From NCBI GenBank assembly GCA_903922545.1, contig CAIXUE010000044.1, positions 1 to 16,400 on the forward strand: a stretch of DNA of 16,400 bases, in the 5' to 3' direction. The notes below the pieces were generated by a model, which ran no database searches, was not told the origin of the DNA, and saw nothing but the letters and a program-made list of their open reading frames with translations. Source of the DNA: an uncultured Alphaproteobacteria bacterium (GTDB lineage: Bacteria > Pseudomonadota > Alphaproteobacteria > Micropepsales > Micropepsaceae). Positions 6,394-14,093 of this stretch are shown here, in pieces. Within the stretch, counting starts at the first letter, position 1; the number at the start of each line of letters is the position of its first letter. The position numbers and the translations under genes are program-made.

Positions 6394-7455
6394 TCAGGCT
6401 TTCAGCAATCCGGCAATTTTCAACGCCGCTGAAATTCTGGCGCCGATGGCGCCGGGCAGATCAGCTTTTTTGGAACGCGCTTTCGCGCCGGTTTTCGCGG
6501 GCGTGATGGGCAAACCCCAAAACGCCGCGATATGAACCGTTGACGAAAGCTTTCCGTCGAAAAAATGCGCGCCCGGCGCGCCATAACGCTGCCCGGCCGG
6601 GCCGCCCACCGGCACGCCATGCCCGGCTTCGCCCGACAGGAAAGCCTGCAAGACCGGCTTGCCGTTCCTGGTGCGCCAGGTTTTGCGCTGGTAATTCTCA
6701 AATTGCTCAGTTTCGAACTCCGAAAGCGCCAGGCCATGCGCATCGGCCCATTGCGCCACGCTGGCTTCGCCATTGCTGGCATGCACAACGGGATCGGCGC
6801 TGCTGTACCATATAGATATGGCGGGCCAGGGTCCGTTGTGGGAGGAAGTGCCGCGCACACTGTCGCCCCAGCGCCGCGCGGTGCGTTCCGGCGCATGCCG
6901 CATGAGATTCAATGCCTCGGGCACATTGGATGCGGCGCCCACCGGCAGGCCGGCGATGATGGCGCCGCCGGCAAATGTTTCCGGATAGGCGGCCAGCATT
7001 GCCGCCGACATGCCGCCGCCCGCCGAAAGGCCGGTGATGAAGATTTGCGCGGGATCAACCCGGCGATGCAGCACCATCCAGGCGATCATCGCGCGGATGG
7101 ACGCGGCTTCGCCATGGCCGCGGCTGTTGTCTTCGGCCTGAAACCAGTTGAAGCAGCCGTTCATGTTGTTCGCCCAGTTTTGCTCGGGCGCGAGCACGGC
7201 GAAACCAAGTTCATGCGCCAGGGCGGTCCATCCGCTGCCGGCTTCATAATTGGCGGCCGTCTGCCCACAGCCATGCAGCATGACGACAAGCGGCATTTTC
7301 TCATGCGCTGTCGAAGGCGTGTACGCGAACATCCGCAGCGCGCCGGGATTGTCACCAAAAGCGGGAACTTCTTCCAGCCGTGCGGGAGCCCGAGCAGCAG
7401 GGCGCCGGAAATTGGTGGGCAGCCCTGACGGAGCGAAAATCTTTTGTGTTTTCAT
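6394..7455 (-). CDS. PHB-depolymerase family esterase
   Basis: A 353-residue alpha/beta hydrolase of the Esterase_PHB family (polyhydroxybutyrate depolymerases and related esterases). The oxyanion motif is HGCGQ (61-65), the nucleophile is Ser144 in GLSAGG, the acid is probably Asp221 in SADPVV, and the histidine is His279 in GHGVPV. The segment NWFQAEDNSRGHGEA is characteristic of the family. The N-terminus (MKTQKIFAPSG) is not a signal peptide, so the protein is probably intracellular. A basic, alanine-rich tail (about 318-353) follows the catalytic domain. The start is the ATG at 7455; the open frame continues to 7674 but that part overlaps the end of the preceding gene and does not look coding. 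The ribosome-binding site is weak. It lies 52 bases downstream of the RnfD-like gene on the same strand and may be the last gene of that operon. True PHB hydrolysis is not proven. Confidence 0.87.
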   Translation of the reverse strand: MKTQKIFAPSGLPTNFRRPAARAPARLEEVPAFGDNPGALRMFAYTPSTAHEKMPLVVMLHGCGQTAANYEAGSGWTALAHELGFAVLAPEQNWANNMNGCFNWFQAEDNSRGHGEAASIRAMIAWMVLHRRVDPAQIFITGLSAGGGMSAAMLAAYPETFAGGAIIAGLPVGAASNVPEALNLMRHAPERTARRWGDSVRGTSSHNGPWPAISIWYSSADPVVHASNGEASVAQWADAHGLALSEFETEQFENYQRKTWRTRNGKPVLQAFLSGEAGHGVPVGGPAGQRYGAPGAHFFDGKLSSTVHIAAFWGLPITPAKTGAKARSKKADLPGAIGARISAALKIAGLLKA

Positions 7456-7507
7456 CAACTTGCGCGTGCCATGTCCACCACAGATATGTAATGCTGCAGT
7501 GCAGCAA

Positions 7508-8350
7508 TTACAAGGCGGCGGCGCGCAGGCCCAGGTTTTCCATCCAGCGCCTGATACGGCGTTTGTTGGCGAAGAAGGTGAAAAGATTGCCGCAGACCAG
7601 CGCGGATTCCGGCGTGAAATAATAGCTGCCGATATGGGTGAAGGGCGAGAATAACAGCCCCACCAGCGCGCCATAGGTTACCTGCCGGGCACGGCCCAGC
7701 GGCGCGGTGCGCGGTTCGGTGAGCATGATCAGGCCGAAGAAACAGAACATGGAATGAAGCCCGGTGCTGGAAAGCGCGCGGGTCACACCTGCGAGGCTTG
7801 TCGCATCGCCCTGCGCCACGGCGATGCCCAGCACGACAGCCGCAAAAGCCGCCGCCATTTCGAAATAGCGCAGGCGGGACAGCATAAGGAGCCCGCCCAA
7901 AAGGATCACCGGCAGAAGCACCGCATTATCGCCCACCCACCAGGACACGGTGCGGTGCAGGCCCACGCCCACCAGCACGGCGCCGAAGCAGGCAGGATTG
8001 AAGAGATGCTTTTTGCGGATGGCGACCAGATATTTGGACGCCATGGCCCAGGCGCAGACCAGCGCCAGAAACACCACGCCCGCAAAATCACCCGGCGCAA
8101 CCGGCGTGAGAATAAGCGTGATGATGATGGCGCTGATGGCGACCGATTCCCAATTGGTATCGGCGCCAAAGACGCGGGCGAAAGCCGTGTTCACAGCGAA
8201 GCAGGCGATCAGCGCGATGATCGCCGAGAAAGCCAGGTTGAGGAGCGATTGGTGGATCAGGCCAACAGCCGACAGGGCCAACGCCGCGGCCAGAACAGCG
8301 GCCAGATAATAAAGCGCCAGCTGATAGGTCAGGATACGCCGGAACAGCAT
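7508..8350 (-). CDS. RnfD/NqrB (NQR2) family membrane subunit
   Basis: A 280-residue inner-membrane protein with about eight to ten hydrophobic segments. Two family landmarks are present: KYLVAIRKKHLFNPACFG (107-123), matching the RnfD/NqrB 'K-hiFNPA' signature, and LTEPRTAPLGRARQVTYGALVG (210-231), matching the 'TDPvtaP..rg..iyG' block. In Rnf and Nqr complexes this subunit carries covalent FMN on a threonine and takes part in electron and ion transfer across the membrane. The canonical flavinylation motif SGAT is not obvious here; GDATS (181-185) is the nearest candidate. The start is the ATG at 8350, two bases after the stop of the FMN-binding gene, which implies coupled translation. No other Rnf/Nqr subunits (A, B/C, E) are nearby, so this is a reduced, stand-alone module rather than a full Rnf pump. 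Confidence 0.85.
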   Translation of the reverse strand: MLFRRILTYQLALYYLAAVLAAALALSAVGLIHQSLLNLAFSAIIALIACFAVNTAFARVFGADTNWESVAISAIIITLILTPVAPGDFAGVVFLALVCAWAMASKYLVAIRKKHLFNPACFGAVLVGVGLHRTVSWWVGDNAVLLPVILLGGLLMLSRLRYFEMAAAFAAVVLGIAVAQGDATSLAGVTRALSSTGLHSMFCFFGLIMLTEPRTAPLGRARQVTYGALVGLLFSPFTHIGSYYFTPESALVCGNLFTFFANKRRIRRWMENLGLRAAAL

Positions 8351-8352
8351 GA

Positions 8353-9120
8353 TCAGCGGGTCGCCTTGGTGAGGACGCTGGCGATGGCATCCTGAAAGGC
8401 GATGCTGGTGTTGGTGGCCGAAGAGACCACATTCACATTGGCCTGCTGGGTTTTGATCACCTCGCTGGTCAGGATGGGATCGGCCAGCTGGATCAGATAC
8501 AGCGACTGGGAGCGGTGATCGGGATAGGACATGACCTGCACGGTGGTCATTTTGCCGCCGGTGACCACCACCCGCACACGAAGGTCGCCCCATTCGAACG
8601 CGATTTTGTCGCTTTGATATTCGCCGTCTTCCAGATGGGAGCCAGCGGGAATGGGCGCGGCGGCGCCCGGATCTGGCGTGCCGGTCACCGGCGGCAAAGG
8701 CGGCGAGACGCCTTCGGTGGGGATAAAGGCGTGGATCGCATCCATGCCGGTGAGCGCCATGGGCGGCGGCGGCGGGGGCGCGGTGGCCGGCAGAAGCGCG
8801 GTGTAGCCGGGCGTGGTGTCTTGCGGGGCGGCAGGCGTGGCTGACGCGGCCATGGCGAGATGATTTGATTTCGGTGTGCTGTTGACGGGTGGTGCGCTTG
8901 CCGGATCTGCGGCGGGCGCGGTGACGGCGGGCGTTGTTGTTTGCGGCACAGCGGCTGCGATTTGAGGGCGCACCGCGGTTGGCACCTGCATCGCGGCGAG
9001 GACCGCGGCCTGCTGGCGGCTTATTTGATCATGCTGTTGCCAACCAAAGCCGACCGTCACCGCCACCAGAGCGGTGGTGAGAAGAAGCTTGCCGGTGAGG
9101 CTTTCGTGTTTTCTCAACAT
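8353..9120 (-). CDS. FMN-binding domain protein (RnfG/NqrC-like)
   Basis: A 255-residue protein with one N-terminal membrane segment (about residues 12-28), a long Pro/Ala/Thr linker (about 45-162) and a C-terminal FMN_bind domain (about 164-252). The domain shows DGEYQSD, RVRVVVTGGKMTTVQV, and the modification site VVSSATNTS (231-239), where Thr236 would carry FMN by phosphoester bond. The usual form is DxxSGATxTS, so here N230 replaces the Asp and S234 the Gly. The anchored topology places the domain in the periplasm. The start ATG at 9120 overlaps the end of apbE by 7 bases, and the stop is 2 bases before the RnfD-like gene, so the three genes form a tight unit. The long linker could let the flavin domain move between partners. 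The role is inferred to be electron carriage. Confidence 0.85.
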   Translation of the reverse strand: MLRKHESLTGKLLLTTALVAVTVGFGWQQHDQISRQQAAVLAAMQVPTAVRPQIAAAVPQTTTPAVTAPAADPASAPPVNSTPKSNHLAMAASATPAAPQDTTPGYTALLPATAPPPPPPMALTGMDAIHAFIPTEGVSPPLPPVTGTPDPGAAAPIPAGSHLEDGEYQSDKIAFEWGDLRVRVVVTGGKMTTVQVMSYPDHRSQSLYLIQLADPILTSEVIKTQQANVNVVSSATNTSIAFQDAIASVLTKATR

Positions 9121-9854
9121 GGCAGATAGCGGCTGAGGCCGCTGGTCATGCGCGCGATGCCGGAAGCGTTGATCTCATAGGCTTCCAGGCCTGGCGTGCG
9201 CTCAATAAAGCCAACGCCCTGCCGCCCCATGGCGAAAGCGGCGGTGGCGTAACGATCGGCCTCCAGCACATCGGGGCCGATCACGGTGAGGCTGACGATA
9301 TCGTCAGAGCCATACTGGCCGGTGTGCGGGTTATAGATATGGGCCCCACGAATATAATTGCCCGAGGTGGCGACGCCGGCGCCTTTGGGCGTCAGCACCT
9401 TGACGATTTCATCGGCCGCAAACGGATTGCGGATGCCGACGGTCCATTCGCCGCCTTCGTCATTGACGCCATGGCATTGGATATCGCCGCCGGCTTCAAT
9501 GCAGAAATTCTCGAACCTCATTTGCAAAAGCAGGGCGGCGGCCCTGGCGATGGCCCAGCCCTTGACGATGCCGCAAGGATCCAGCGCGCCACCGGGCCGG
9601 GTAATGTTGAAATAGCCAAAGGTTTGCCGCTTTGTTTGTTCGCAAAGGTCCAGGACCTCGCGCATGTGAGGCGTGAGCGCTTCGGACGCGATTTCGCCGC
9701 GATTGAAACGGGAAACTTCGCTGTCATCCCGGAACGGACTGAACTGGGCTTCGATGGCGGAAAATTCCGCGAAGACGGCATCCAGGTGATGGGCACACGC
9801 ATCCCGCACGGCCAAGCAGATTGGCATGCCCATGATGATGCGCGTCTCGTGCAT
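9114..9854 (-). CDS. apbE: ApbE-family FAD:protein FMN transferase
   Basis: A 246-residue ApbE-type flavin transferase, which moves FMN from FAD onto a threonine or serine of target proteins in a Mg-dependent reaction. Motifs in order: MGMPICL (8-14), LDPCGIVKGWAI (91-102; usual DLGGIAKGxA), AGGDI (121-125), ATSGNY (162-167), HIYNPHTG (172-179) and EADRYAT (198-204), with the metal-binding acidic residue in the last. The start is the ATG at 9854, preceded by a GGGGGGA site. From this start there is no signal peptide or lipobox, unlike typical periplasmic ApbE, so it may act in the cytoplasm before export of the target, or the start may be misplaced. It overlaps the FMN-binding protein gene by 7 bases, and that protein is the obvious target. 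Confidence 0.9.
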   Translation of the reverse strand: MHETRIIMGMPICLAVRDACAHHLDAVFAEFSAIEAQFSPFRDDSEVSRFNRGEIASEALTPHMREVLDLCEQTKRQTFGYFNITRPGGALDPCGIVKGWAIARAAALLLQMRFENFCIEAGGDIQCHGVNDEGGEWTVGIRNPFAADEIVKVLTPKGAGVATSGNYIRGAHIYNPHTGQYGSDDIVSLTVIGPDVLEADRYATAAFAMGRQGVGFIERTPGLEAYEINASGIARMTSGLSRYLPC

Positions 9855-9941
9855 GGATTCCCCCCGGCGGAAAATACCGCCATTTTTCTTGTCCGCCCAC
9901 CTTGCCGATGGTGCGGGATGTCCGCTCAAATTTACGACCTG

Positions 9942-9969
9942 GTAATAACTTTGAGATACTTTGCGACAA
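9942..9969 (-). promoter_or_regulatory. candidate promoter of the apbE operon
   Basis: On the minus strand TTGTCG (complement of 9964-9969) and TATTAC (complement of 9942-9947) are 16 bases apart. This would start a leader of about 80 bases before apbE. The region is locally AT-rich. It is a pattern match only. Confidence 0.35.
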
Positions 9970-10012
9970 ATGGGAAGACGCGTTGCTTTTCCCCACTTCC
10001 CATCCCCGAGTG

Positions 10013-10051
10013 AAGGGCCGGACGGCCACCAACGTCCGGCCCTTTCCCTTT
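10013..10051 (+). terminator. strong hairpin followed by a T-rich run
   Basis: A perfect 12-bp stem (AAGGGCCGGACG at 10013-10024, CGTCCGGCCCTT at 10033-10044) with an 8-base loop is followed on the plus strand by TCCCTTTTT. On the minus strand no T-run follows the stem, so as an intrinsic terminator it points to plus-strand transcription. No plus-strand gene lies directly upstream; it may end a small RNA, block antisense reading into the pentapeptide gene, or simply be a processing hairpin. Confidence 0.5.
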
Positions 10052-10101
10052 TTGGGACAGGCTGATGTCTGCGCGCTGTGATGATGCGTTAAAAGCGGCT
10101 G

Positions 10102-11169
10102 TCAGGCGACGGCGCGCTGGGTGCCCTGGAAATTGACGCGGTCAAGCGCCGCGCCATCAAAGCTGGTGGGCAGCGACATGCCGCTGTTCAAAACCAGTGG
10201 CGAAAGATTGGCCTGGCTGAAATTGGCGTGCGCCAGATTGGCGCCCTTGAACGAGGCGCCGCGCAGATCGGCGCCCACAAAAACCGCGCCGCGCAGATCG
10301 GCGCCGTCGAAATTGGCGGCTTGAAGCTCGCAGCCGGAAAAATCGCCATCCACCGCCATGACGCCGGTGCATTTGATGCCGGTGAGTTTGCGCTTCTTCA
10401 TCATCTTGGCCAGGAGGCGGATATCCTTGCCTTCCAGATTGGCCAGCGCGCCATCGCGGCCGCCGGTTTCGGCCCAGGCCTGGGCCTTGTCCAGCATGGC
10501 CATATATTGCGGCAATGAGGCCTGCAGTTCGGGGCCGGGATCAATGACGCAGTTTTTCAGCTTGTCGCGCGGCACGCGCAGTTCGTGCAGATTGACGCCG
10601 ATCAGCACCGCGCCTTCAAAGCTGGCATTGCCCAGCGTGGCGCCGCCAAAAGATGCGCCATTCAGCAAAGCGCCGCTGAAATTGGCGTCCTTGAGGTTGG
10701 CGTTGTTCAGCTTGGCGCCCTTGAGCGAGCAATTGGCGAAGCTGACCGTGGCGACGCCGTGCCCGTCTTTGCCCAGCACATTCCATTTGTCGCCCTTGTC
10801 CATCACGGCGATGGTGGATTGACGGAAATCGACGCCGTCCATCTCGGCATATTCGAAGCTGGCGCCTTGGATGCGCGCACCGCGCAGATCGGCGCGGTTG
10901 AGGCTGGCGCCCGACAGGTTGGCCTTGGTGATGTCGGAACAGGACATATAGGCGCCGTTGAGATTGGTGCCCTTCAGATTGGCGCCTTTCAGATTGGCGC
11001 CGGAGAACTCGATCTCATCAAGCCGGCGCAGGCTGAGATTGATGCCGGGAGCTTTGACAAAGCGCAGATCGGCCTTTTTGCCGTTCGGGCGGCGCAGAAC
11101 ATAATTTTCATGCGCCTTGATGGCGGCGACAAAGTCGGCCGCGGCCATTTCCTGATTGTCTGCGCTCAT
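10102..11169 (-). CDS. pentapeptide-repeat protein
   Basis: A 355-residue protein built mainly from pentapeptide repeats of the A(D/N)LxG type, which fold into a right-handed square beta-helix. A first block covers about residues 56-120 (FSGANLKGANLKGTNLNGA and so on). A short insert follows (about 121-140), then a second block (about 142-196), a non-repeat stretch that looks helical (about 197-270) and a third block (about 275-325). The N-terminus (1-50) is not repeated. There is no signal peptide, so it is probably cytoplasmic. Functions of such proteins range from gyrase protection to unknown structural roles, and nothing here decides between them. I prefer the ATG at 11169, which has GGA 7 bases upstream; an in-frame ATG at 11199 lacks any ribosome-binding site. 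It lies downstream of the DipZ-like gene, 117 bases away. Confidence 0.88.
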   Translation of the reverse strand: MSADNQEMAAADFVAAIKAHENYVLRRPNGKKADLRFVKAPGINLSLRRLDEIEFSGANLKGANLKGTNLNGAYMSCSDITKANLSGASLNRADLRGARIQGASFEYAEMDGVDFRQSTIAVMDKGDKWNVLGKDGHGVATVSFANCSLKGAKLNNANLKDANFSGALLNGASFGGATLGNASFEGAVLIGVNLHELRVPRDKLKNCVIDPGPELQASLPQYMAMLDKAQAWAETGGRDGALANLEGKDIRLLAKMMKKRKLTGIKCTGVMAVDGDFSGCELQAANFDGADLRGAVFVGADLRGASFKGANLAHANFSQANLSPLVLNSGMSLPTSFDGAALDRVNFQGTQRAVA

Positions 11170-11286
11170 CGGCAATTCCGGTCCACCAAACTGGAGCATT
11201 CGGGGGGTGAGGCAGTCTAGGGAACCGGGGTTAATGTCTGATTAGGATGGTGCGAAAGCGTGCTTTGCCGCGCCCCTCGCCCGCCT

Positions 11287-13004
11287 TCAGCCAAACGTGA
11301 AGGAATAAGCCTCGACGCCCGGATCGAGAAATTCGATCTGGAAGGTATGGTCGTCAATCGTGCCCGATTGGCGGATGAACTGATAAAGCCGCTGATCGGT
11401 GACGGTGCCATTGCCGCCAGCGTCAACATCAGCGCCATGGGCGGTTGTTGGCGGCTTGCCGTCCAGCGTGACGCGGAAGCGCACCGGTTTGCCGCCTGGC
11501 GCCGGGCCCAGCACCAGATGCAGGTCGCGGGCATGGAAACGAAAGACAATAGAGCCGCCGGCGCGGTTCAGAGCCGCGCTTTCGTCGCTGACGGTCCAGT
11601 TGCCGGTCAGGCCCCATTGATGGCGGCCATAGGGCGGCGGCGCGGTATAAGTGTGGGGCGCATCCTTGACGGCGACGGAGACGAAATTCTCGGCCTTGGC
11701 GTAACCGATATAGGTTTCGGGTGACTGCATATCGTCGATGTCGGCGGCGGCCTGGGCGCCGCTGCTTTGCGGATTGACGATGCCGCCCGGCACATTCTTG
11801 AATCCAGCTTCGGTGAGCAGCTTCTGGATGACGCGCTCGGAGCTGTCGTAATCGCCCTCGCCGAAATGATGGGCGCGAATGCGGCCTTGGCCGTCGATGA
11901 AATAATGCGCCGGCCAATATTCGTTTTTGTAGGCCTGCCAGATGGCAAGGTTGTTATCCATCACCACCGGATAAGTGACGCCCAGATCCTTGATGGCGCG
12001 CTGCACATTGGCCGGATCTTTTTCAAAGGCGAATTCGGGCGAATGCACCCCGATCACCACCAGGCCGTAGTCTTTGTATTTCTGCGCCCAGGCGCGGACA
12101 TACGGCAGCGAGCGAATGCAGTTAATGCAGGAGTAAGTCCAGAAATCCACCAGCACGACCTTGCCGCGCAGGGCAGCGGGCGTCAGCGGCGGAGAATTGA
12201 ACCACTGCGTGGCGCCGGTGAACTCGGGCATCTTGCCTTCCACCGGCAGATTGCTGCCCGCCACGGCCACTGGTTTGGGCGCGGTGTTGGGGCGCAGGCG
12301 ATCGACCAGTGCCTGTTCCAGGCGGGACGTATTGGTGAGGGAAAGCTGGGTCAGAAGGCCAGTATCAAGGCCAAAGGCGATGGCGGCCACGCCGATCAGC
12401 ACGGCCACGCCCAGCCCCTGGCGGACATATTCGCCCACGCCCAGGGATTTTTTCATGGCGGCGAACAGGCGGCCGCCCACAAACAGCGCCGCCGCCAGCG
12501 AGGTCGCAGCGCCTGCAGCGTAAGACAAAAGCAAAAGCGTGGTGCTGGCGCTGGCGCCATTGATGGCGGCCCCTGTCAGCACCAGACCCAGAATGGGTCC
12601 GGCGCAAGGCGCCCAGAGCAGGCCCGTGGCGATGCCCAGCACAAAGGAGGCGGCGATGCCGCCGTCGCTGCCGCCGCTGCTGTTGGTAAGCCGGTCGCCC
12701 AGCGCCACCAGCGGGCGGGTGAGCCGGTCCGCCAGGCTGCGCGAGATCAGGGTGAGGCCGAAGAACGCCAGCGGCACCAGTGCGAAGATGCGGCCATATT
12801 GGTTGGCGCTGACCGCCCAGCCGCCGCCCACCGCCGCCAGGGTGGCGCAACGGCGAACATCACCACCATGCCGGCCAGCATGGGGAGCGTGCTGCGCAGG
12901 AACGGACCACCGGCGCGGGCGAAGACAAAGGGCAGCACCGGCAGGATGCAGGGACTGAGGATGGTGAGGACGCCGCCCAGATAGGCCAGGATCAACAGGG
13001 TCAT
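11287..13004 (-). pseudogene. DipZ-like CcdA/thioredoxin fusion, apparent frameshift
   Basis: The gene starts at the ATG at 13004 (MTLLILAYLGGVL...) and would encode about 572 residues. CcdA-type membrane segments carry the two reactive cysteines, in LSPCILPVLP (residue 19) and LLWAPCAGP (about 134). A TlpA-like thioredoxin domain has the redox motif SCINC (about 293-296), and a C-terminal beta-sandwich domain is typical of DipZ (about 445-572). Such proteins carry electrons from cytoplasmic thioredoxin across the membrane to periplasmic thiols. The reading frame breaks at about 12846-12848: after MVVMFAVA the family-like sequence resumes as ATLAAVGGGW in another frame, consistent with one lost base. 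The first frame ends at 12747; the long second frame is open from 13065 to 11287, but its first 73 residues do not resemble CcdA. Everything downstream of the break is intact, so a recent mutation or a sequence error is possible. Confidence 0.8.
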
Positions 13005-13044
13005 GGGATTTCATCCGTTCCGGCGTTGGTGCGCGTGGTATATA

Positions 13045-13065
13045 TTGGCCTTGTGGTTCGGCCAA
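13045..13065. promoter_or_regulatory. inverted repeat in the divergent promoter region
   Basis: TTGGCC (13045-13050) and GGCCAA (13060-13065) form an inverted repeat with a 9-base spacer, next to an AT-rich TATATATT patch. It sits between the divergent DipZ-like and beta-propeller genes, where a regulator of either could bind. Function is inferred from position only. Confidence 0.25.
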
Positions 13066-13115
13066 AGGAGCGGTTCCAATTTCGGGGCCAGGCCTGTTTC
13101 AAGGGGGATTTTCGT

Positions 13116-14042
13116 ATGCAAATCAAACAGATAGTGCTGGCCTCGGCGGCACTGCTTTTGGCTATGGCGGTGCCGGCGCTGGCGGCGGTGACCAATGTGC
13201 GGGTGGATGACAACAACGCCTATCCCGAAAGCCTGGGGTCGGCGAACGGCACGCTTTATATCGGCAGCTCGACCAAGGGCGTGGTTTATCGCGCCAAGGC
13301 CGGTCAGGCTTATGCCGAGCCCTGGATCCCCGCTGTGGCGGGCATGCCCACGGTGCTGGGCGTGCTGGCCGATGCGCCGTCGAACACGCTGTATGTCTGT
13401 TACAACGGCAAAGGCACGGCGGCGATGAAGACCTATGACCTGGGCAGCGGCAAGGCGAAAGCGTCTTACGATTTTCCCGATGGCGGGCTTTGCAACGACA
13501 TGGCGCTGAAGAATGGCGATGTCTATGCCACCGACACGATCAAGGGGCGTATTCTGAAACTGGCCAAGGGCGCCAAGGCTTTCACGGCCTGGTATTCCAA
13601 TGCCGATGATCCGTCGCTGGACGGGCTGGTCTGGGCCAAGGACGGCAAGCTTTATACCGACACTTATGGCACCCATCATCTGATCCGGATCGACGTGAAT
13701 GCGGACGGCTCAGCCGGCAAGGGCGTGGTGCTGACCACCGACAAGCCGCTTTATCAGCCGGACGGCATGCGCCTTTCCAGCAGCGGCAAGATCCTGATGG
13801 TGGAAGGCCAGGGTCATCCCGACAATTCCAACCTGAAGCTGGGCCGGGTGGACGAAGTGGTGGTGAAGGGCGACAGCGCCACCATCAATGTGATCAAGGA
13901 CGGTTATGAGCTTCCCACCGCAGTGACGGCCATTGGCGACACGATCTGGGTGGAGGAATGCAAAAGCGATTACCAGCGCCGCCCCGAGCTGAAAGGCAAA
14001 GACGCGGGCGAATTCCACATTTATGCTGTCCCCTTCAAGTAA
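13116..14042 (+). CDS. secreted SMP-30/gluconolactonase-like beta-propeller protein
   Basis: A 308-residue exported protein. The signal peptide is clear (MQIKQIVLASAALLLAMAVPALA, likely cleaved after residue 23). The start ATG at 13116 follows AGGGGGA (13102-13108). The mature part has repeated beta-propeller strands: PESLGSANGTLYIGSS, NTLYVCYNGKG, CNDMALKNGDVYATDT, SLDGLVWAKDGKLYTDTYG, QPDGMRLSSSGKILMVEGQG and AIGDTIWVEE. This is typical of SMP-30/gluconolactonase/NHL-like six-bladed propellers, which often bind a divalent metal through Asn/Asp/Glu in the centre (for example CND and PDG). The enzymatic activity, likely a lactonase or none, cannot be told. It is related to the facing gene and ends just before a shared terminator. 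Confidence 0.8.
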   Translation: MQIKQIVLASAALLLAMAVPALAAVTNVRVDDNNAYPESLGSANGTLYIGSSTKGVVYRAKAGQAYAEPWIPAVAGMPTVLGVLADAPSNTLYVCYNGKGTAAMKTYDLGSGKAKASYDFPDGGLCNDMALKNGDVYATDTIKGRILKLAKGAKAFTAWYSNADDPSLDGLVWAKDGKLYTDTYGTHHLIRIDVNADGSAGKGVVLTTDKPLYQPDGMRLSSSGKILMVEGQGHPDNSNLKLGRVDEVVVKGDSATINVIKDGYELPTAVTAIGDTIWVEECKSDYQRRPELKGKDAGEFHIYAVPFK

Positions 14043-14060
14043 GGGGTCGTTCGCCCAAGA

Positions 14061-14092
14061 AAAAAGGCCGGCGCGTTGGCGCCGGCCTTTTT
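14061..14092. terminator. bidirectional intrinsic terminator between two convergent genes
   Basis: A perfect 14-bp stem (14061-14074 with 14079-14092, loop GTTG) begins with AAAAA and ends with TTTTT, so it works as an intrinsic terminator in both directions. It sits 18 bases after one stop codon and directly next to the other. Confidence 0.9.
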
Positions 14093-14093
14093 G

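Noticed and set aside
10190..11010. Many short near-identical DNA repeats (GCGCAGATCGGCGCC-like)
   Set aside because: They are explained by the pentapeptide codon pattern of the protein; spacing and variation do not fit a CRISPR array.
11767..12984. 405-residue plus-strand open frame opposite the DipZ-like gene
   Set aside because: Histidine/alanine/glycine/glutamine-rich antisense shadow of a gene with clear CcdA and thioredoxin motifs.
12846..13065. The 73-residue N-terminal extension of the long DipZ frame
   Set aside because: It is an out-of-frame reading of the true CcdA N-terminus, which is seen in the other frame from 13004.
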